A DNA stretch of 64,000 nt from CAVPCZ01 sp963779225 (GCA_963779225.1 CAVZWW010000003.1:1860001-1924000), one strand, 5' to 3'. Shown: positions 48,000 to 59,417, counted from the first letter of the stretch. The notes: generated from the letters alone by a model not told the origin. Numbers and translations are program-made.

Positions 48000-50877
48000 T
48001 TATGTCTTTCCGTACTCTCCAATCGGCGGACAGGAGCAGACAAGATTCCTGTCGCCATACGGATTGTTCACCCGACCCACCGACGGCCAGAACTTATTCT
48101 TCCGTGTCCACGGCGCCGGATAGGCTGCCTTCTCCCGGCTGTAGGGGGCTGACCACCGGTCACTGATAACCGCTTCTGCGGTGTGTGGCGCATTCTTGAG
48201 TACGTTGTTCTGTCTGTCAGCCGTCCCCTCCTCGATCTCGCGAATCTCACTCCGGATCGCAATCAGGGCTTCGCAGAACCGGTCCAGCTCCTCCTTCGAT
48301 TCGCTCTCCGTCGGTTCGATCATCAGCGTGCCCGCAACCGGGAAGGAGACAGTCGGCGCATGATATCCGTAGTCCATCAATCGCTTTGCCACGTCTTCCG
48401 CCTCCACGCCCGCGCTCTCTTTGAACGTGCGCAGGTCGATGATAAACTCATGTGCCACGCGGCCGTTGGCGCCGGCATAAAGAACCGGATAGTGTCCCTC
48501 CAGCCGTTTTGCCATATAGTTGGCGTTCAGGATTGCCACCATTGTGGCCTGCGTCAATCCTTCCCCTCCCATCATGGCGATGTAGGCCCAGGAAATCACC
48601 GCTATTCCCGCACTTCCGTACGGAGCAGCGGAAACCGCCCCGATGGCCCTGTCACCGCCGGTGCAGACGACGGGGTGACCCGGCAGGAACGGAGCGAGGT
48701 GCGACGCTACGGCGATGGGTCCCATGCCCGGACCGCCACCACCGTGCGGAATGCAGAACGTCTTGTGCAAATTGAGATGGCAGACGTCTGCTCCCAGTTC
48801 GCCCGGACGGCAGAGACCGACCTGTGCATTCATGTTTGCGCCATCCATGTACACCTGTCCGCCGTTGGCATGGACGATACTGCAGATCTCTTTGATGGCG
48901 GATTCGAAAACGCCGTGCGTGGACGGATAGGTGACCATCAATGCGCCGAGGCGGTCCCGGTGCATCTCCGCCTTTGCCTTCAGGTCCCCCACGTCGATGT
49001 TGCCCCGCTCGTCGCATTGGACGACGACCACTTCCATTCCGGCCATTACCGCGCTGGCGGGATTCGTGCCGTGAGCTGACGAAGGAATCAGGCATACGTT
49101 CCGGCGGGCAGCTCCCTGCGCTTCATGGTAGGCCCGGATGACGAGAAGACCGGCGTACTCCCCTTGTGCGCCGGCGTTCGGCTGGAGGGAGACTGCTGCA
49201 AAACCGGTGATTTCCTCGAGCCAACCTGAAAGCTGCTGGAGTATTGCGCGATGACCGGCAGCCTGTTCGGTGGGAGCGAACGGGTGAATTGCCGCAAGAC
49301 GGGGCCAGGTGATAGGGATCATCTCGGTCGTGGCATTCAGCTTCATGGTGCAGGAACCGAGGGGGATCATGCTTACATTCAAGGCCAGATCCCTGGTTTC
49401 AAGAGCGTGTATGTAACGCAGCATCTCGGTCTCGGAATGGTAGCGATGAAAGACCGGATGGGTGAGGAACGGTGACGTCCGCGCAAGTGGTCCGGAGTAT
49501 TCCGAAGACAGGGTCTTCGCTGTCTCCTGCACCTCCGGCAAATTGCTGCGTCCGCCCGAAAGGACCATGAGCATCGTGCCCAGAACCTCCGCCGTGATGG
49601 TCTCATCCAGTGTTGCGCCTACGGTGCCGTCGGGGAAATACCGGAAGTTGATTCTAACCGATTCGGCATATGTACGCACTGCTTCAGGCTTGATCCCGTT
49701 CAGACGGAACCGGATCGTATCAAAGTAGAATGGGTGGAGGATCGAGTGGCCGCACTTCTCCAGAACGGCGGCGAGCGTCCTGGTCATGCCGTGAACGTGC
49801 GTTGCAATGCGCTTGATCCCCTCCGGCCCGTGATACACCGCATACATACCGGACAGAACGGCGAGGAGTACCTGAGCGGTGCAGATGTTCGAAGTGGCCT
49901 TTTCGCGGCGGATGTGCTGCTCGCGTGTCTGAAGCGCCATCCTGAGTGCGGGCTTCCCCTGCGCGTCGACCGACATGCCGATGATCCGTCCGGGCATGTG
50001 CCGTTTGTGTGTCTCCCGGGCGGCAAGAAAGGCGGCATGCGGGCCGCCAAACCCCATAGGCACACCGAACCGTTGTGCGCTGCCGACGACTGCATCGGCG
50101 CCGAATTCGCCGGGAGGGGTTAACAGTGCCAGCGCGAGCAGATCGGCCGCAACGGTTACCGGGACGCCCGCGGCATGCGCCGTTTCCACGAAGGGCCGGT
50201 AATCATACAATTGCGCCGTCGCTCGCCGGATACTGCAGCAGCACACCGAACACCCCGGACGTGAACCTGAACGTCCGGTGATCACCCACAACCACGGAAA
50301 TGCCAAGCGGTGTTGCACGTGTCTGCACCACCGCAATGGTCTGAGGATGACATTCAGCGGAAACAAAGAATATCCCTCCGGCCGGATGCCCTTTGACGGC
50401 GTAAAACATGCTCATCGCTTCAGCCGCGGCCGTGGCTTCATCCAGCAACGACGCGTTAGCAATCTCCATGCCGGTCATGTCGATGATCATCGTCTGGAAG
50501 TTGAGCAAAGCCTCAAGACGGCCCTGGGCGATTTCAGCCTGATATGGCGTGTATGCCGTGTACCATCCGGGGTTCTCGAGAATGTTCCGCAGAATCACCG
50601 GCGGTGTGAATGTTTCGCAGTACCCCATCCCGATCACCGAACGGTACCCTGCGTTCCGCCCGGCAAGCGATGCGGCTTCTTCAAGGAGTTCCTGTTCTGT
50701 CCGGACCGGACCAAGCTGCAATGGCCTGGACGTCCGGATTGACGAGGGTACCACCGTGTCGATGAATTGATCAAGTGACTGGGCGTCAACAACGGCGAGC
50801 ATCTGTTCGAGATCGTGCGGTCCGGGGCCGATGTGCCGGCGGACAAATGCATCGTGTGGCTGCAGGTCGATTGGCAT
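48000..50877 (-). CDS. gcvP: Glycine dehydrogenase (decarboxylating), full-length P protein (one frameshift)
   Basis: This is the ~958-residue fused P protein. The N-terminal half (DAFVRRHIGPGPHDLEQMLA, VIGMGYCETFTPPVILRNIL) and the rest lie in two frames joined near 50207, where one extra base must be removed. The PLP lysine is in HLNLHKTFCIPHGGGGPGMG, and the end reads YGDRNLVCSCPPIGEYGKT. It decarboxylates glycine and loads the methylamine on GcvH. ATG 50877 is the family start. Confidence 0.94.
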
Positions 50878-51194
50878 AAGGGCTGGTCGGTTTACTTGTG
50901 AGTCATGGATGATAGGAGTGTCTTCGGTGGGTCGACGACACCAAAACATCATAAGATAAGGAGAAGCAGTCAGAATTTACAATCGTGCTGGAAACCGGTC
51001 CTGACCAAACCGGCCCGTAACTGTGGTCGTGATAATGGTCTCATCCTGGATGTTCCATGGAAAAGAAGGATCTTCCCAAAGCTGAGAAAACCCTTCTCGA
51101 AAGAAGCCTGAATCAGCGAAAGGAGATTTAAACTCAGTACCTCGTGGGCACACTATTTGAGCCATATCCTGCTAAGTTCCACAACGAAGGAGTT
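50878..51194. other. 317-base spacer between divergent gcvP and argF
   Basis: It holds the probable gcvP promoter on the minus strand. The ~70-base gcvP leader is too short for a glycine riboswitch and shows none. Toward argF I see GAAGGAGTT just before the ATG and no clear TTG-N20-TAnnTT element. A 68-codon open frame inside (50905-51111) has no start-site support or recognisable content. Confidence 0.5.
50951..50982 (-). promoter_or_regulatory. Possible promoter for gcvP
   Basis: Minus-strand TTG (50982-50980), 21 bases, TATCTTAT (50958-50951). The spacer is one base longer than in the other promoters here. The leader is about 70 bases. Confidence 0.45.
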
Positions 51195-52163
51195 ATGAAC
51201 GTGAAAAAATCCGGCAAAACCTCCGGCAAGAAGACGTTACGGGGGAGAGACTTCTTGTCCATCGATGACTTCTCAGCTTCTGAAATCAAAGGGCTCCTGG
51301 CCCTGACGGCGGACATGAAGGCGCAGCCCGAAACGGTACCGCAATGCACTCGACGGGAAGATGATGGCACTGATCTTCGAGAAACCCTCGCTGCGCACGC
51401 GTACCACATTCACGGTCGGCATCAAGCAGCTTGGTGGCGATTCGATCCTGCTGACGCCCGCGGATATCAATCTCGGCAAACGCGAATCTGTCTACGATGT
51501 CGCGAAGAACCTTGAGCGGATGGTGGACGGGATTATGATCCGCACATTCGGCCATGACATCTCTGTACGTCACTTGCCGAACATGCCTGCATCCCGGTGA
51601 TCAACGGTCTGACCGATCTCGAACATCCCTGCCAGGCGATGGCGGACATCTTGACCGTGCTCGAACACCGAGAAGAAACTGAAGAAATTAAAGCTGACTT
51701 ACGTCGGCGACGGCAACAACGTTGCGCATTCACTGATGTTGATCGCCGCGAAACTCGGAACCACGTTTTTCGTCGGCACCCCCGAGGGATACAGACCCGT
51801 CACAGGCGATCATGGACCGCAGTCAGGATCTCGCAAAGAAAAGCGGGGCATCGATTGTCTGGACCGCCGATCCCGTCGAAGCGGTACGCGATGCCGATAT
51901 GATCTATACGGATACGTGGACCAGCATGGGACAGGAGGCCGAGGCCGAACACGGAAGAAAGTGTTCTTCCCATTCCAGGTCAACAAGGAACTGTTCAGCC
52001 ACGCCGAAACCCGATGCCTTGTTCATGCACTGTCTCCCCGCCCACCGAGGCGAAGAGGTGACGGATGAGGTGATCGATTCGGCAGAACTCGGTGGTGTTC
52101 CAGGAGGCGGAAAACCGGCTCCATGCCCAGAAGGCAATCATGTTCGAGTTGCTGCGGGACTGA
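51195..52163 (+). CDS. argF: Ornithine carbamoyltransferase (frame broken about seven times)
   Basis: Correcting five single-base insertions (near 51335, 51670, 51799, 52005, 52086) and two deletions (near 51575, 51951) gives a 321-residue OTC, the usual length. The carbamoyl-phosphate site is IFEKPSLRTRTTFTVG, then YDVAKNLERMVDGIMIRTFG, TDTWTSMGQEAE (the SMG loop that selects ornithine) and MHCLPAHRGEEVTDEVIDSA (HCLP). It interconverts ornithine plus carbamoyl phosphate and citrulline. Its partner here is carbamate kinase rather than arginine synthesis genes, which suggests the catabolic direction or carbamoyl-phosphate use; no arginine deiminase is in the window. Confidence 0.88.
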
Positions 52164-52164
52164 T

Positions 52165-53150
52165 ATGTCCAAACTCATCCTCGTCGCGGTGGGCGGAAAC
52201 GCCCTTATCCGGGCGGGACAGAAGGGGACCGCACAGGAGCAGTTCGAGAATGCCGTCGAAACCGCCCAGGCGATCGTCCGGCTGATCAAAGGCGGTCACC
52301 GTGTGGTGCTGACGCACGGGAACGGCCCGCAGGTCGGCGCCATGCTCACCCGAACAGAACTGGCGGCCGCCCACGCCTACCGGCTTCCACTCGATTGTTG
52401 CGTGGCCGCGACACAGGGAGAGATCGGGTATGTGCTCCAGTATGCGATGTGGCAGGCGATGCAGCAGGAAGGCACTACAGGTGCCGGTTGTGGCACTCAT
52501 GACACAGGTCCTCGTCGACAGCCACGATCCGGCATTCAAGCATCCGACCAAGCCCATCGGTCCGTTCTACACGAAGGAGGTTGCAGAACGGTACCGCGAT
52601 CTGTTCGACTGGGTCATCGTTGAAGATTCGTCCCGCGGGTACCGGCGCGTCGTGTCCTCACCCGAACCCAAAGAGATCATCGAACTCGAGGCGATTCGCG
52701 CGTGTGTGGACCGTGGCCTGGTCGTGATCGCCGGCGGGGGGGGCGGGATCCCGGTGTTCAACGACCACGATCTGTCCAAGGGCGTGGAAGCGGTCATCGA
52801 CAAGGACGCCACCTCGGCCATTCTCGCGTCCCAGCTTCAGGCCGATGTGTTCGCCATTGCCACCGAGGTGGAAAAGGTCTATCTGGATTTCAAGAAACCC
52901 ACCCAGCGGCAGGTGGATAGGCTGACCCTTTCGGAATGCAAACAGCTTCTCGCGGCCGGACAGTTCCCGCCGGGAAGTATGGGTCCGAAGATTTCTGCGG
53001 CTATGCTCTTCCTCTGAACGCGGAGGAAAAGAAGCCGTCATTACCAATCACGAACATCTGTTCGACGCTGTTCACGGCCGGGGCGGTACGCGCGTAGTCC
53101 ACGATGTGGCCGCAGAGACGGCCGCGCCGGCACCAAACGCTGTTTCGTAA
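52165..53150 (+). CDS. arcC: Carbamate kinase (two frameshifts)
   Basis: It makes ATP from carbamoyl phosphate and ADP. Conserved parts are ILVAVGGNALIRAGQKGT, VVLTHGNGPQVGAML, ALMTQVLVDSHDPAFKHPTK, SSRGYRRVVSSPEPKEI, and VVIAGGGGGIPVFND. Two extra bases near 52474 and 53014 must be removed; the second restores the final helix (ERGGKEAVITNHEHLFDAVH) and moves the stop from 53017 to 53150, giving 327 residues. Its ATG lies one base after the argF stop, and the next gene starts 15 bases on. Confidence 0.9.
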
Positions 53151-53165
53151 CAAGGAGTGTGCTGC

Positions 53166-54526
53166 ATGGCAAGAACACGAGTGCTGATCATGGGGGCCGC
53201 GGGCAGGGATTTCCACAACTTCAACACCGTCTATCGCGGCAACAAGCGTTTTGAGGTCGTCGCCTTTACCGCAACCCAGATCCCCAACATCGACGGACGG
53301 AAATACCCGGCGAAGCTCGCGGGGGCAGCACTATCCGAAAGGGATTCCGATTTTTCCGGAGTCCGATCTACCTCATCTGATCCGCAAACTGAACGTCGAT
53401 GAGGTGGTGTTCTCCTACTCCGACGTTTCTTTCACGCACGTCATGGAACAAGCTTCGCTCGTGATGGCATGTGGCGCGGACTTCAAAGTGCTTGGTGCGG
53501 AACACACCATGCTGAAATCCCGGAAACCGGTGGTCGCCGTCGTAGCCGTCCGCACCGGCTCCGGTAAAAGCCAGACATCACGCAAAGTGTGCGGCTTCCT
53601 CCGCAGCCAGGGGCTTCGTGTCGTGGCCGTCCGTCATCCGATGCCCTACGGCGACCTTGTCAAGCAGAAGGTCCAGCGCTACGGATCCATCGAGGATCTG
53701 CACAGATTCGACTGCACCGTGGAAGAAATGGAAGAATACGAACCGCATATTGTCGAAGGCACCATCATCTACGCCGGGGTAGACTATGAAGCCATCCTGC
53801 GACAGGCGGAGAAAGAGGCCGATGTGGTGGTGTGGGACGGCGGCAACAATGACATGTCGTTCTACAAACCGGATCTGACCATCACGGTCGTTGACCCCCA
53901 TCGTCCCGGCCATGAAGTCTCGTACTATCCCGGGTGCGACGAACGTCCGCCTCGCCGATGTGGTCGTGGTGAACAAAGTGGACTCCGCCCCGAAAGAAGC
54001 CATCGAAACGGTCATCCGGAATGTCCTGGCGGTCAACCCGAAGGCCGTGATCGTTCAGGGTGCGTCGCCGATAACCGTGGACGATCCATCGGTGATCGCC
54101 GGAAAACGCGTGCTGGTGATTGAGGACGGCCCCACGCTGACGCACGGGGACATGCAATTCGGGGCCGGCATGATCGCCGCCAAGAACTTCGGCGCTTCCG
54201 AGACCATCGACCCGCGTCCCTATGCCGTTCGTTCCATTGCCGATACGTTCAAGAAGTATCCGTCCACCGGCGCACTGCTTCCGGCAATGGGGTACGGGAA
54301 GATGCAGATAAAGGATCTGGAGGAGACCATCAATGCCGTCCCCTGTGACGCAGTGGTGATCGGGACGCCAATCGACCTGCGGCGGATCATCACGATTACC
54401 AAACCGTCGACACGGGTGCAGTATTCGCTGGCGGAAACGACGAAACCGGATCTCTCCGAAATCCTGCACAAACTGGTGAACACAAAGGGATTTCGTAAGA
54501 AGACCAGGAAGTCGTCTGCACGGTGA
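53166..54526 (+). CDS. Cyclic 2,3-diphosphoglycerate synthetase-like P-loop protein (two frameshifts)
   Basis: After removal of extra bases near 53328 and 53934 this is a 452-residue protein. It begins with a Rossmann-like domain (TRVLIMGAAGRDFHNFNTVY, YPKGIPIFPESDL), then a P-loop domain with VVAVRTGSGKSQTSRKV as Walker A, EYEPHIVEGTIIYAGVDYEA, VVVWDGGNNDMSFYKPDL and ADVVVVNKVDSAPKEAI as an NKxD-like motif. The family includes the archaeal enzyme that makes the thermoprotectant cyclic 2,3-DPG, but bacterial members of this COG2403-type group are uncharacterised. Position directly after argF and arcC suggests a carbamoyl-phosphate-related role; that is inference. Confidence 0.75.
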
Positions 54527-54623
54527 CCGGGCCGGGTCGCCGAGGTACCTCCGCGCGGGGCGGCAGAACAGTTGCCTCGATGTCCCTGGTGAAACCGTAG
54601 AGGGAATGCCCCGACGCGTCCGT

Positions 54624-54656
54624 GCAGGGCGGCCAAGTGGCCGCCCTGCGTTGTTA
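54624..54656 (+). terminator. Probable terminator after the cpgS-like gene
   Basis: GCAGGGCGGCC and GGCCGCCCTGC pair perfectly (11 bp) around AAGT, followed by GTTGTTA. The U-tract is weak, but the stem lies between cpgS and the guaA promoter. Confidence 0.65.
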
Positions 54657-54681
54657 AAAAGGGACGAAAGTGGTATATTTT
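54651..54681 (+). promoter_or_regulatory. Bacteroidetes-type promoter for guaA, placed at the start codon
   Basis: TTG at 54651-54653, 20 bases, TATATTTT at 54674-54681. The guaA ATG is at 54685, five bases after TATATT, so the message should be leaderless. No ribosome site exists before the ATG. Confidence 0.65.
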
Positions 54682-54684
54682 CCC

Positions 54685-56242
54685 ATGACCCACCCCGAAC
54701 TCGTCCTTATCCTCGACTACGGCTCCCAGTATTCGCAGCTGATCGCGCGCCGCGTGCGCGAACTGGGAGTCTATTCAGTCCTTCATCCGTTCAATATCCC
54801 GCTGGCAAAGATCCGCGAGATGCGTCCCCGCGGGGATTATCCTCTCGGGCAGCCCGTACAGCACATACGAACAGGGAGCCCCGATTTCCTCTCCCGAGAT
54901 CTTCGAGCTCGGCATTCCCGTCCTCGGCATCTGCTACGGACTCCAGTTGATCGGCAGTCAGCTCGGCGGGGAGGTGGATAAAGCCGCCCGGAGGGAATAC
55001 GGACATGCGGTGCTCACCGTCGATGATCGGACGGATCTCTTCGCGGGAGTGGAGGTTGACAGTGCCGGAGGGCCTGACCGTCTGGATGAGTCACGGCGAC
55101 CATCTCACAACGATGCCGCCCGGCTTCGAAACCATCGGCCACACGGACAACGCACCGATCTGCGCCATCCGCAACACCGCACGAAAGATCTACGGCGTGC
55201 AGTTCCATCCCGAGGTTGTTCACACCCCCAGGGGGAAAGAGGTCCTGCGGAATTTCCTCTACCGGATCTGCGGCTGTGCGGGCGGCTGGAGTCCAACGTC
55301 GTTCATCGAAAACGCCATCACGGAAATTCGTGCCCGGGTGGGTGACGGCAAGGTCATCTGCGCCCTCAGCGGCGGAGTGGATTCGTCCGTGGCGGCAATC
55401 CTCCTCCACCGCGCGATCGGCGACAGGCTCCACTGCATCCATATCAACAACGGCCTGATGCGGAAGGGGGAGTCGGAAACCGTGGTGCGCACGTTCCGTG
55501 ACGCCTACAGGGTCAATCTGGACTACGTGGACGCCTCGGATCGTTTCCTGCAGAAGCTGCGCGGCGTCACACATCCCGAACGCAAACGTAAGATCATCGG
55601 CAGACTGTTCATCGAGATTTTCGACGAAGAGGCGGCGAAGATCGGAAAGGTGGACTTCCTTGCGCAGGGAACCCTCTATCCCGACGTGATTGAATCGACG
55701 TCGTTCCGCGGACCGTCGGTGACGATTAAAACCCATCATAATGTGGGCGGGCTCCCCAAACGGATGAATCTGAAACTGATCGAGCCGTTCCGGGAATTGT
55801 TCAAGGACGAGGTGAGGGCCGTGGGGCTTGAACTGGGACTGCCCGAGGAGTTCATCTGGCGCCATCCGTTCCCCGGGCCGGGCCTCGCCGTACGTGTTCT
55901 CGGGCCGATCACCCGGGACAGGCTGGATCTGCTGCGCAATGCCGACGCCATTTTCGTTGAAGAAATCAAGAAAGCCGGCCTCTACCGGAATATCTGGCAG
56001 GGTTTCGTTGTTCTGCTTACCGGTGAAGTCCGTGGGGGTGATGGGAGACGGCCGGACCTATGAGATATACCGTGGCCGTGCGCGCTGTGGCCAGTGTCGA
56101 CGGGATGACCGCCGACTGGTTCAGGATCCCGCACGACGTACTTGCGGTGATTTCTTCGCGCATTACCAATGAAGTGCGCGGCATCAACCGTGTGGTGTAC
56201 GATATCAGCTCCAAACCCCCCGCGACCATCGAGTGGGAATAG
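54685..56242 (+). CDS. guaA: GMP synthase, glutamine-hydrolysing (four frameshifts)
   Basis: With single extra bases removed near 54835, 55055, 56019 and 56065 this is a 517-residue GuaA. The class-I amidotransferase domain gives LVLILDYGSQYSQLIARRVR, GIPVLGICYGLQLIGSQLGG with the Cys nucleophile, and YGVQFHPEVVHTP with the His. The synthetase domain gives VICALSGGVDSSVAAILLHR (PP-loop), and the end reads YDISSKPPATIEWE. It is an essential step from XMP to GMP, so the breaks are very unlikely to be natural. Start codon coincides with the predicted transcription start. Confidence 0.94.
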
Positions 56243-56246
56243 CAAC

Positions 56247-57082
56247 GTGCGCAAGTATTTCTCGTTTGTCAAGATCGAACATACGTTGTTCTCGCTGCCC
56301 CTGGTTTTCTCGGGAATGCTTCTCGCTTCACGCGGTACCATGCCCGGACCCGGGACCTTTGCATCCTAGTTCTGGCGGCCGCGACGGGTGCACGAACCGT
56401 CGCCTTTGCGCTGAACCGGATCATCGACCGCCACATCGACGCGCGGAACCCCCGTACCGCTACGCGCGATCTTCCCAGCGGACGAATGACCATCGGCGAA
56501 GCGCTGGGAGTGATGACCGCCGGCCTCACGCTCTATTTCGGATCGGCATACCTTCTTTCCCCGTTCTGCCTCACCATGTCGCCTATCCCGCTTCTCGTGT
56601 TTGCGGTGTACCCGACGATGAAACGATACACGCCCCTCGCACATTTCGGGGTCGGACTCGGGTTGGCGATGGGACCGCTGGGAGGGTGGTTTGCGGTGTC
56701 GCCTTCTTTCGAGAACCTCTTCACTCCCGGACTCCTGTCGCTCTTCACCCTGCTCTGGGTCGCCGGGTTCGATATTATTTATGCAACACTGGATGAGGAA
56801 TTCGACCGGAAAGCCGCGCTGTACTCCTTCCCGTCACGGTTTGGACGCGAACGGGCGCTCCGGTATTCCGGCTATCTGCACCTCGCCGCGTTTGGCGTTC
56901 TTGTGCTCCTGTTCGTGCAGTCCCTCCTCTCTCTTCTCGCCCTGCCCCTCCTGTTCGCCACGGGCGGCCTGCTCTACATGGAGCAGAAGAAGGCTGAAGA
57001 TGTGGAACTCGCTTTTTTCAAGATCAATGCCGTGGCCGGTTTCGCGGTCTTCGCCATGATTCTCGTCGGGGTGTCGCTATGA
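56247..57082 (+). CDS. ubiA: UbiA-type prenyltransferase, probable menaquinone step (one frameshift)
   Basis: The 278-residue membrane protein starts KYFSFVKIEHTLFSLPLVFS (GTG 56247). One base appears missing near 56363; beyond it the first Asp-rich motif reads ALNRIIDRHIDARNPRTATR and the second DIIYATLDEEFDRKAAL. It attaches a polyprenyl chain to an aromatic acid. Followed by UbiX- and UbiD-like genes and then mqnE, mqnA and mqnC, it is best read as the prenyltransferase of the futalosine menaquinone route (MqnP). Its stop overlaps ubiX by four bases. Confidence 0.88.
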
Positions 57083-57627
57083 AAATCGTGCTCGGCATCA
57101 CCGGTTCCTCCGGCGCGGTCTATGCGCTGGATTTTCTCAAGAAATGCCCGGATCAGAAATTTCTCATCGTCAGCAAGTGGGGCAAAGTGCTGCTGCGGGA
57201 CGAACTGCATCTGAGCGAGAAGGATCTCACGCCGTATGTCACGCGTACGTTTTCCGACGATGACCTCTCGGCCCCTCCCGCTTCGGGATCGAACAGGTTC
57301 GATGCCTTCGTCATCCTTCCGGCTTCCACATCAACCATCGGAAAGATTGCATCGGGTCTCGGGGATACGCTCATCACGCGCACCGCACAGGTCTGCCTGA
57401 AGGAAGGATACCCTCTGATTCTGTGTGTGCGGGAGACGCCGCTTTCCACACTTACCCTCGAACAGTGTGCCCGACTGTCCGGCTATGGCGCCGTCATTAT
57501 GCCCATCTCTCCACCCCTGTATTTTGTGCCGAAGACGGCGGATGAGTATGTGGCCGGGTTCACGGACAAGGTCCTGGGCAGGATAGGCGCTCGCACCGCT
57601 CCCGGCTGGCGGGCGGAGGAGTTCTGA
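57079..57627 (+). CDS. ubiX: UbiX-type flavin prenyltransferase
   Basis: The 182-residue protein begins KIVLGITGSSGAVYALDFLK and has ILPASTSTIGKIASGLGD and PLILCVRETPLSTLTLEQ, all flavin- and phosphate-binding stretches of UbiX. It makes prenylated FMN, the cofactor of UbiD decarboxylases; the next gene is such a decarboxylase and overlaps it (TGATG). Within the menaquinone cluster it fits the role of the UbiX homologue of the futalosine route. Confidence 0.92.
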   Translation: MKIVLGITGSSGAVYALDFLKKCPDQKFLIVSKWGKVLLRDELHLSEKDLTPYVTRTFSDDDLSAPPASGSNRFDAFVILPASTSTIGKIASGLGDTLITRTAQVCLKEGYPLILCVRETPLSTLTLEQCARLSGYGAVIMPISPPLYFVPKTADEYVAGFTDKVLGRIGARTAPGWRAEEF

Positions 57628-59417
57628 TGTCGCCCGCAGGATTCAGGACCATCAGCGACTTTGCGCGATTCCTCGAAAAGGTCGGACAGCTGCACCGCGT
57701 CCAGGTCGAGGTGGATCCCCGGCTGGAGATTACCGAGATTGCCACTCGCGCGATAAGGGAAGGCAAGCCTGCGATTCTCTTCGAACATGTCACGGGCTCG
57801 CCGTATCCCGTGCTCATCAACGCCCTGGCGAGCGAACTGCGCTGCGAGCTCGCCCTCCATAAACACCCGCAGCAGCTGGGCGAGGAGTTGATCACGTTCC
57901 TGGGCGATGGGCTGCCCCCGAAACCCTCCTCTGTGTTCAGACATCGCTCGCTTGCCCGGCGATTTCTGTCGGCGCCCGTGCGACGCGTATCCACCGGACT
58001 TGCGCAAGAGGTGATCGAACGTCCCGACCTGGATCACCTTCCGGTCCTGACCTGCTGGCCGGAAGACGGGGGCCGCTTCTTCACGCTGCCTCAGGTGATC
58101 ACCTACGATCCCCGCACGGGCAAACGCAATATGGGGATGTACCGGATGCAGGTCTTCGATGCCATGACAACGGGAATGCACTGGCAGATCCAGAAGGGGG
58201 GAGGATTCCACTACTTCCAGGCGGAGAAACTCGGCCGGCCCCTGGAGCTGGCGGTTGCGCTCGGGAACAGATCCGGCACTGCTCATGGCCACCATCGCCG
58301 CGTTGCCGGAAAACATCGATGAGGCGATGTTCGCGGGTTTCCTCCGGGGCAAGCGGACCGAGTTTACTCGCGGGAGGTCTATCAGCATCGATGTCCCCGC
58401 ACACGCGGAGTTCGTGCTGGAAGGAATCGTCCATCCGGGTGAACGCCGCCTGGAAGGTCCGTTCGGCGATCATTTCGGACATTATTCGTTCGCGGCGGAA
58501 TTTCCGGTCTACCATCTGAGCGCGGTAACACACAAAAAGGACCCGCTGTACCCCGCGACGGTTGTGGGCATTCCACCCATGGAGGACAAGTTCCTCGGCG
58601 ACGCGACGCAGCAAATCCTCGGTCCCCTGGTGAAACTGATCCACTCGGAGATCACGGACATGTGGGCCTACTACGAGGCGGGCTTCCATAACCTCCTCGT
58701 CGTTGCAGTGGATCAGCGGTACGGAAAAGAGGCGATGAAGACCGCCCTCGGCCTGATGGGGATGTCCCAGCTCGCACTTACCAAGTGCCTCGTGCTCGTG
58801 AGCGAAGGAATCAATATCCGCAACTTCGATGATGTCATGAAGGAAGTACGCGACCACTTTGATCCGCATCTGGACTTTGTGATGATTCCCCGCGTACCAC
58901 TGGACACGCTGGATTTTACGAGCTACACGATGAATCTCGGCAGCAAAATGATCCTGGACGCCACGCGAAAACTACGGCCGGCCTCAGGCGTCCCCCGCAA
59001 GGAACGGCTCCCGCGCCGCGACGCCGCTGCCGGCACTCCGTGAGGTGGACCAGGCTGATTGTGGACCTGAACTTTGTCCATGAATCCCTGCTGCTGGTGA
59101 AGGTCAGCGGAGAAGGTGCGCGGGTGATACGAAAGCTTGTCAGCCACCCTGCTCTCGACGGTGTGGCCGTGATCGCGGCGGTGAGCGAGGATGTCGACAT
59201 CCATAACCGCGAAAACTCCATCTGGGGCATCTTCACCCGCTTCGATTGCGCACGCGATATTGCCTTCACCCACCAGGAACTGATCGGGATCAGCCCTGTG
59301 TACAAGGGAGTCCTCGGCATCGACGCGACATGGAAACCCGGCTACCCGAAGGCCCTGAAGATGTCCGACGACGTGGTGCGGAAAGTCGATGCCAGATGGG
59401 GAGAGTACTGGAAATGA
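57627..59417 (+). CDS. ubiD: UbiD-type (menaquinone) decarboxylase, apparently split by frameshifts
   Basis: UbiD enzymes decarboxylate aromatic acids with prenylated FMN. The N-terminal part (FRTISDFARFLEKVGQLHRV, LPVLTCWPEDGGRFFTLPQ) and the middle (ERRLEGPFGDHFGHYSFAAE, PPMEDKFLGDATQQILGPLV) are joined by a +1 insertion near 58265. A separate 125-codon frame (59040-59417) reads SIWGIFTRFDCARDIAF and GVLGIDATWKPGYPKALKMS, which is the missing C-terminal UbiD domain. Two more +1 insertions near 58980 and 59055 would join it, giving 595 residues; a natural split is the alternative. Decarboxylation of the prenylated naphthoate is the likely step. Confidence 0.82.

Noticed and set aside
51330..52100. 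Programmed ribosomal frameshifting in argF, arcC or guaA
   Set aside because: Up to seven shifts in one gene, in both directions, without slippery sequences or downstream pseudoknots, do not fit a programmed mechanism.
51195..52163. A YgeW-type unknown transcarbamylase instead of ornithine carbamoyltransferase
   Set aside because: The SMG loop and HCLPAHRGEEVTDEV motif are those of OTC.
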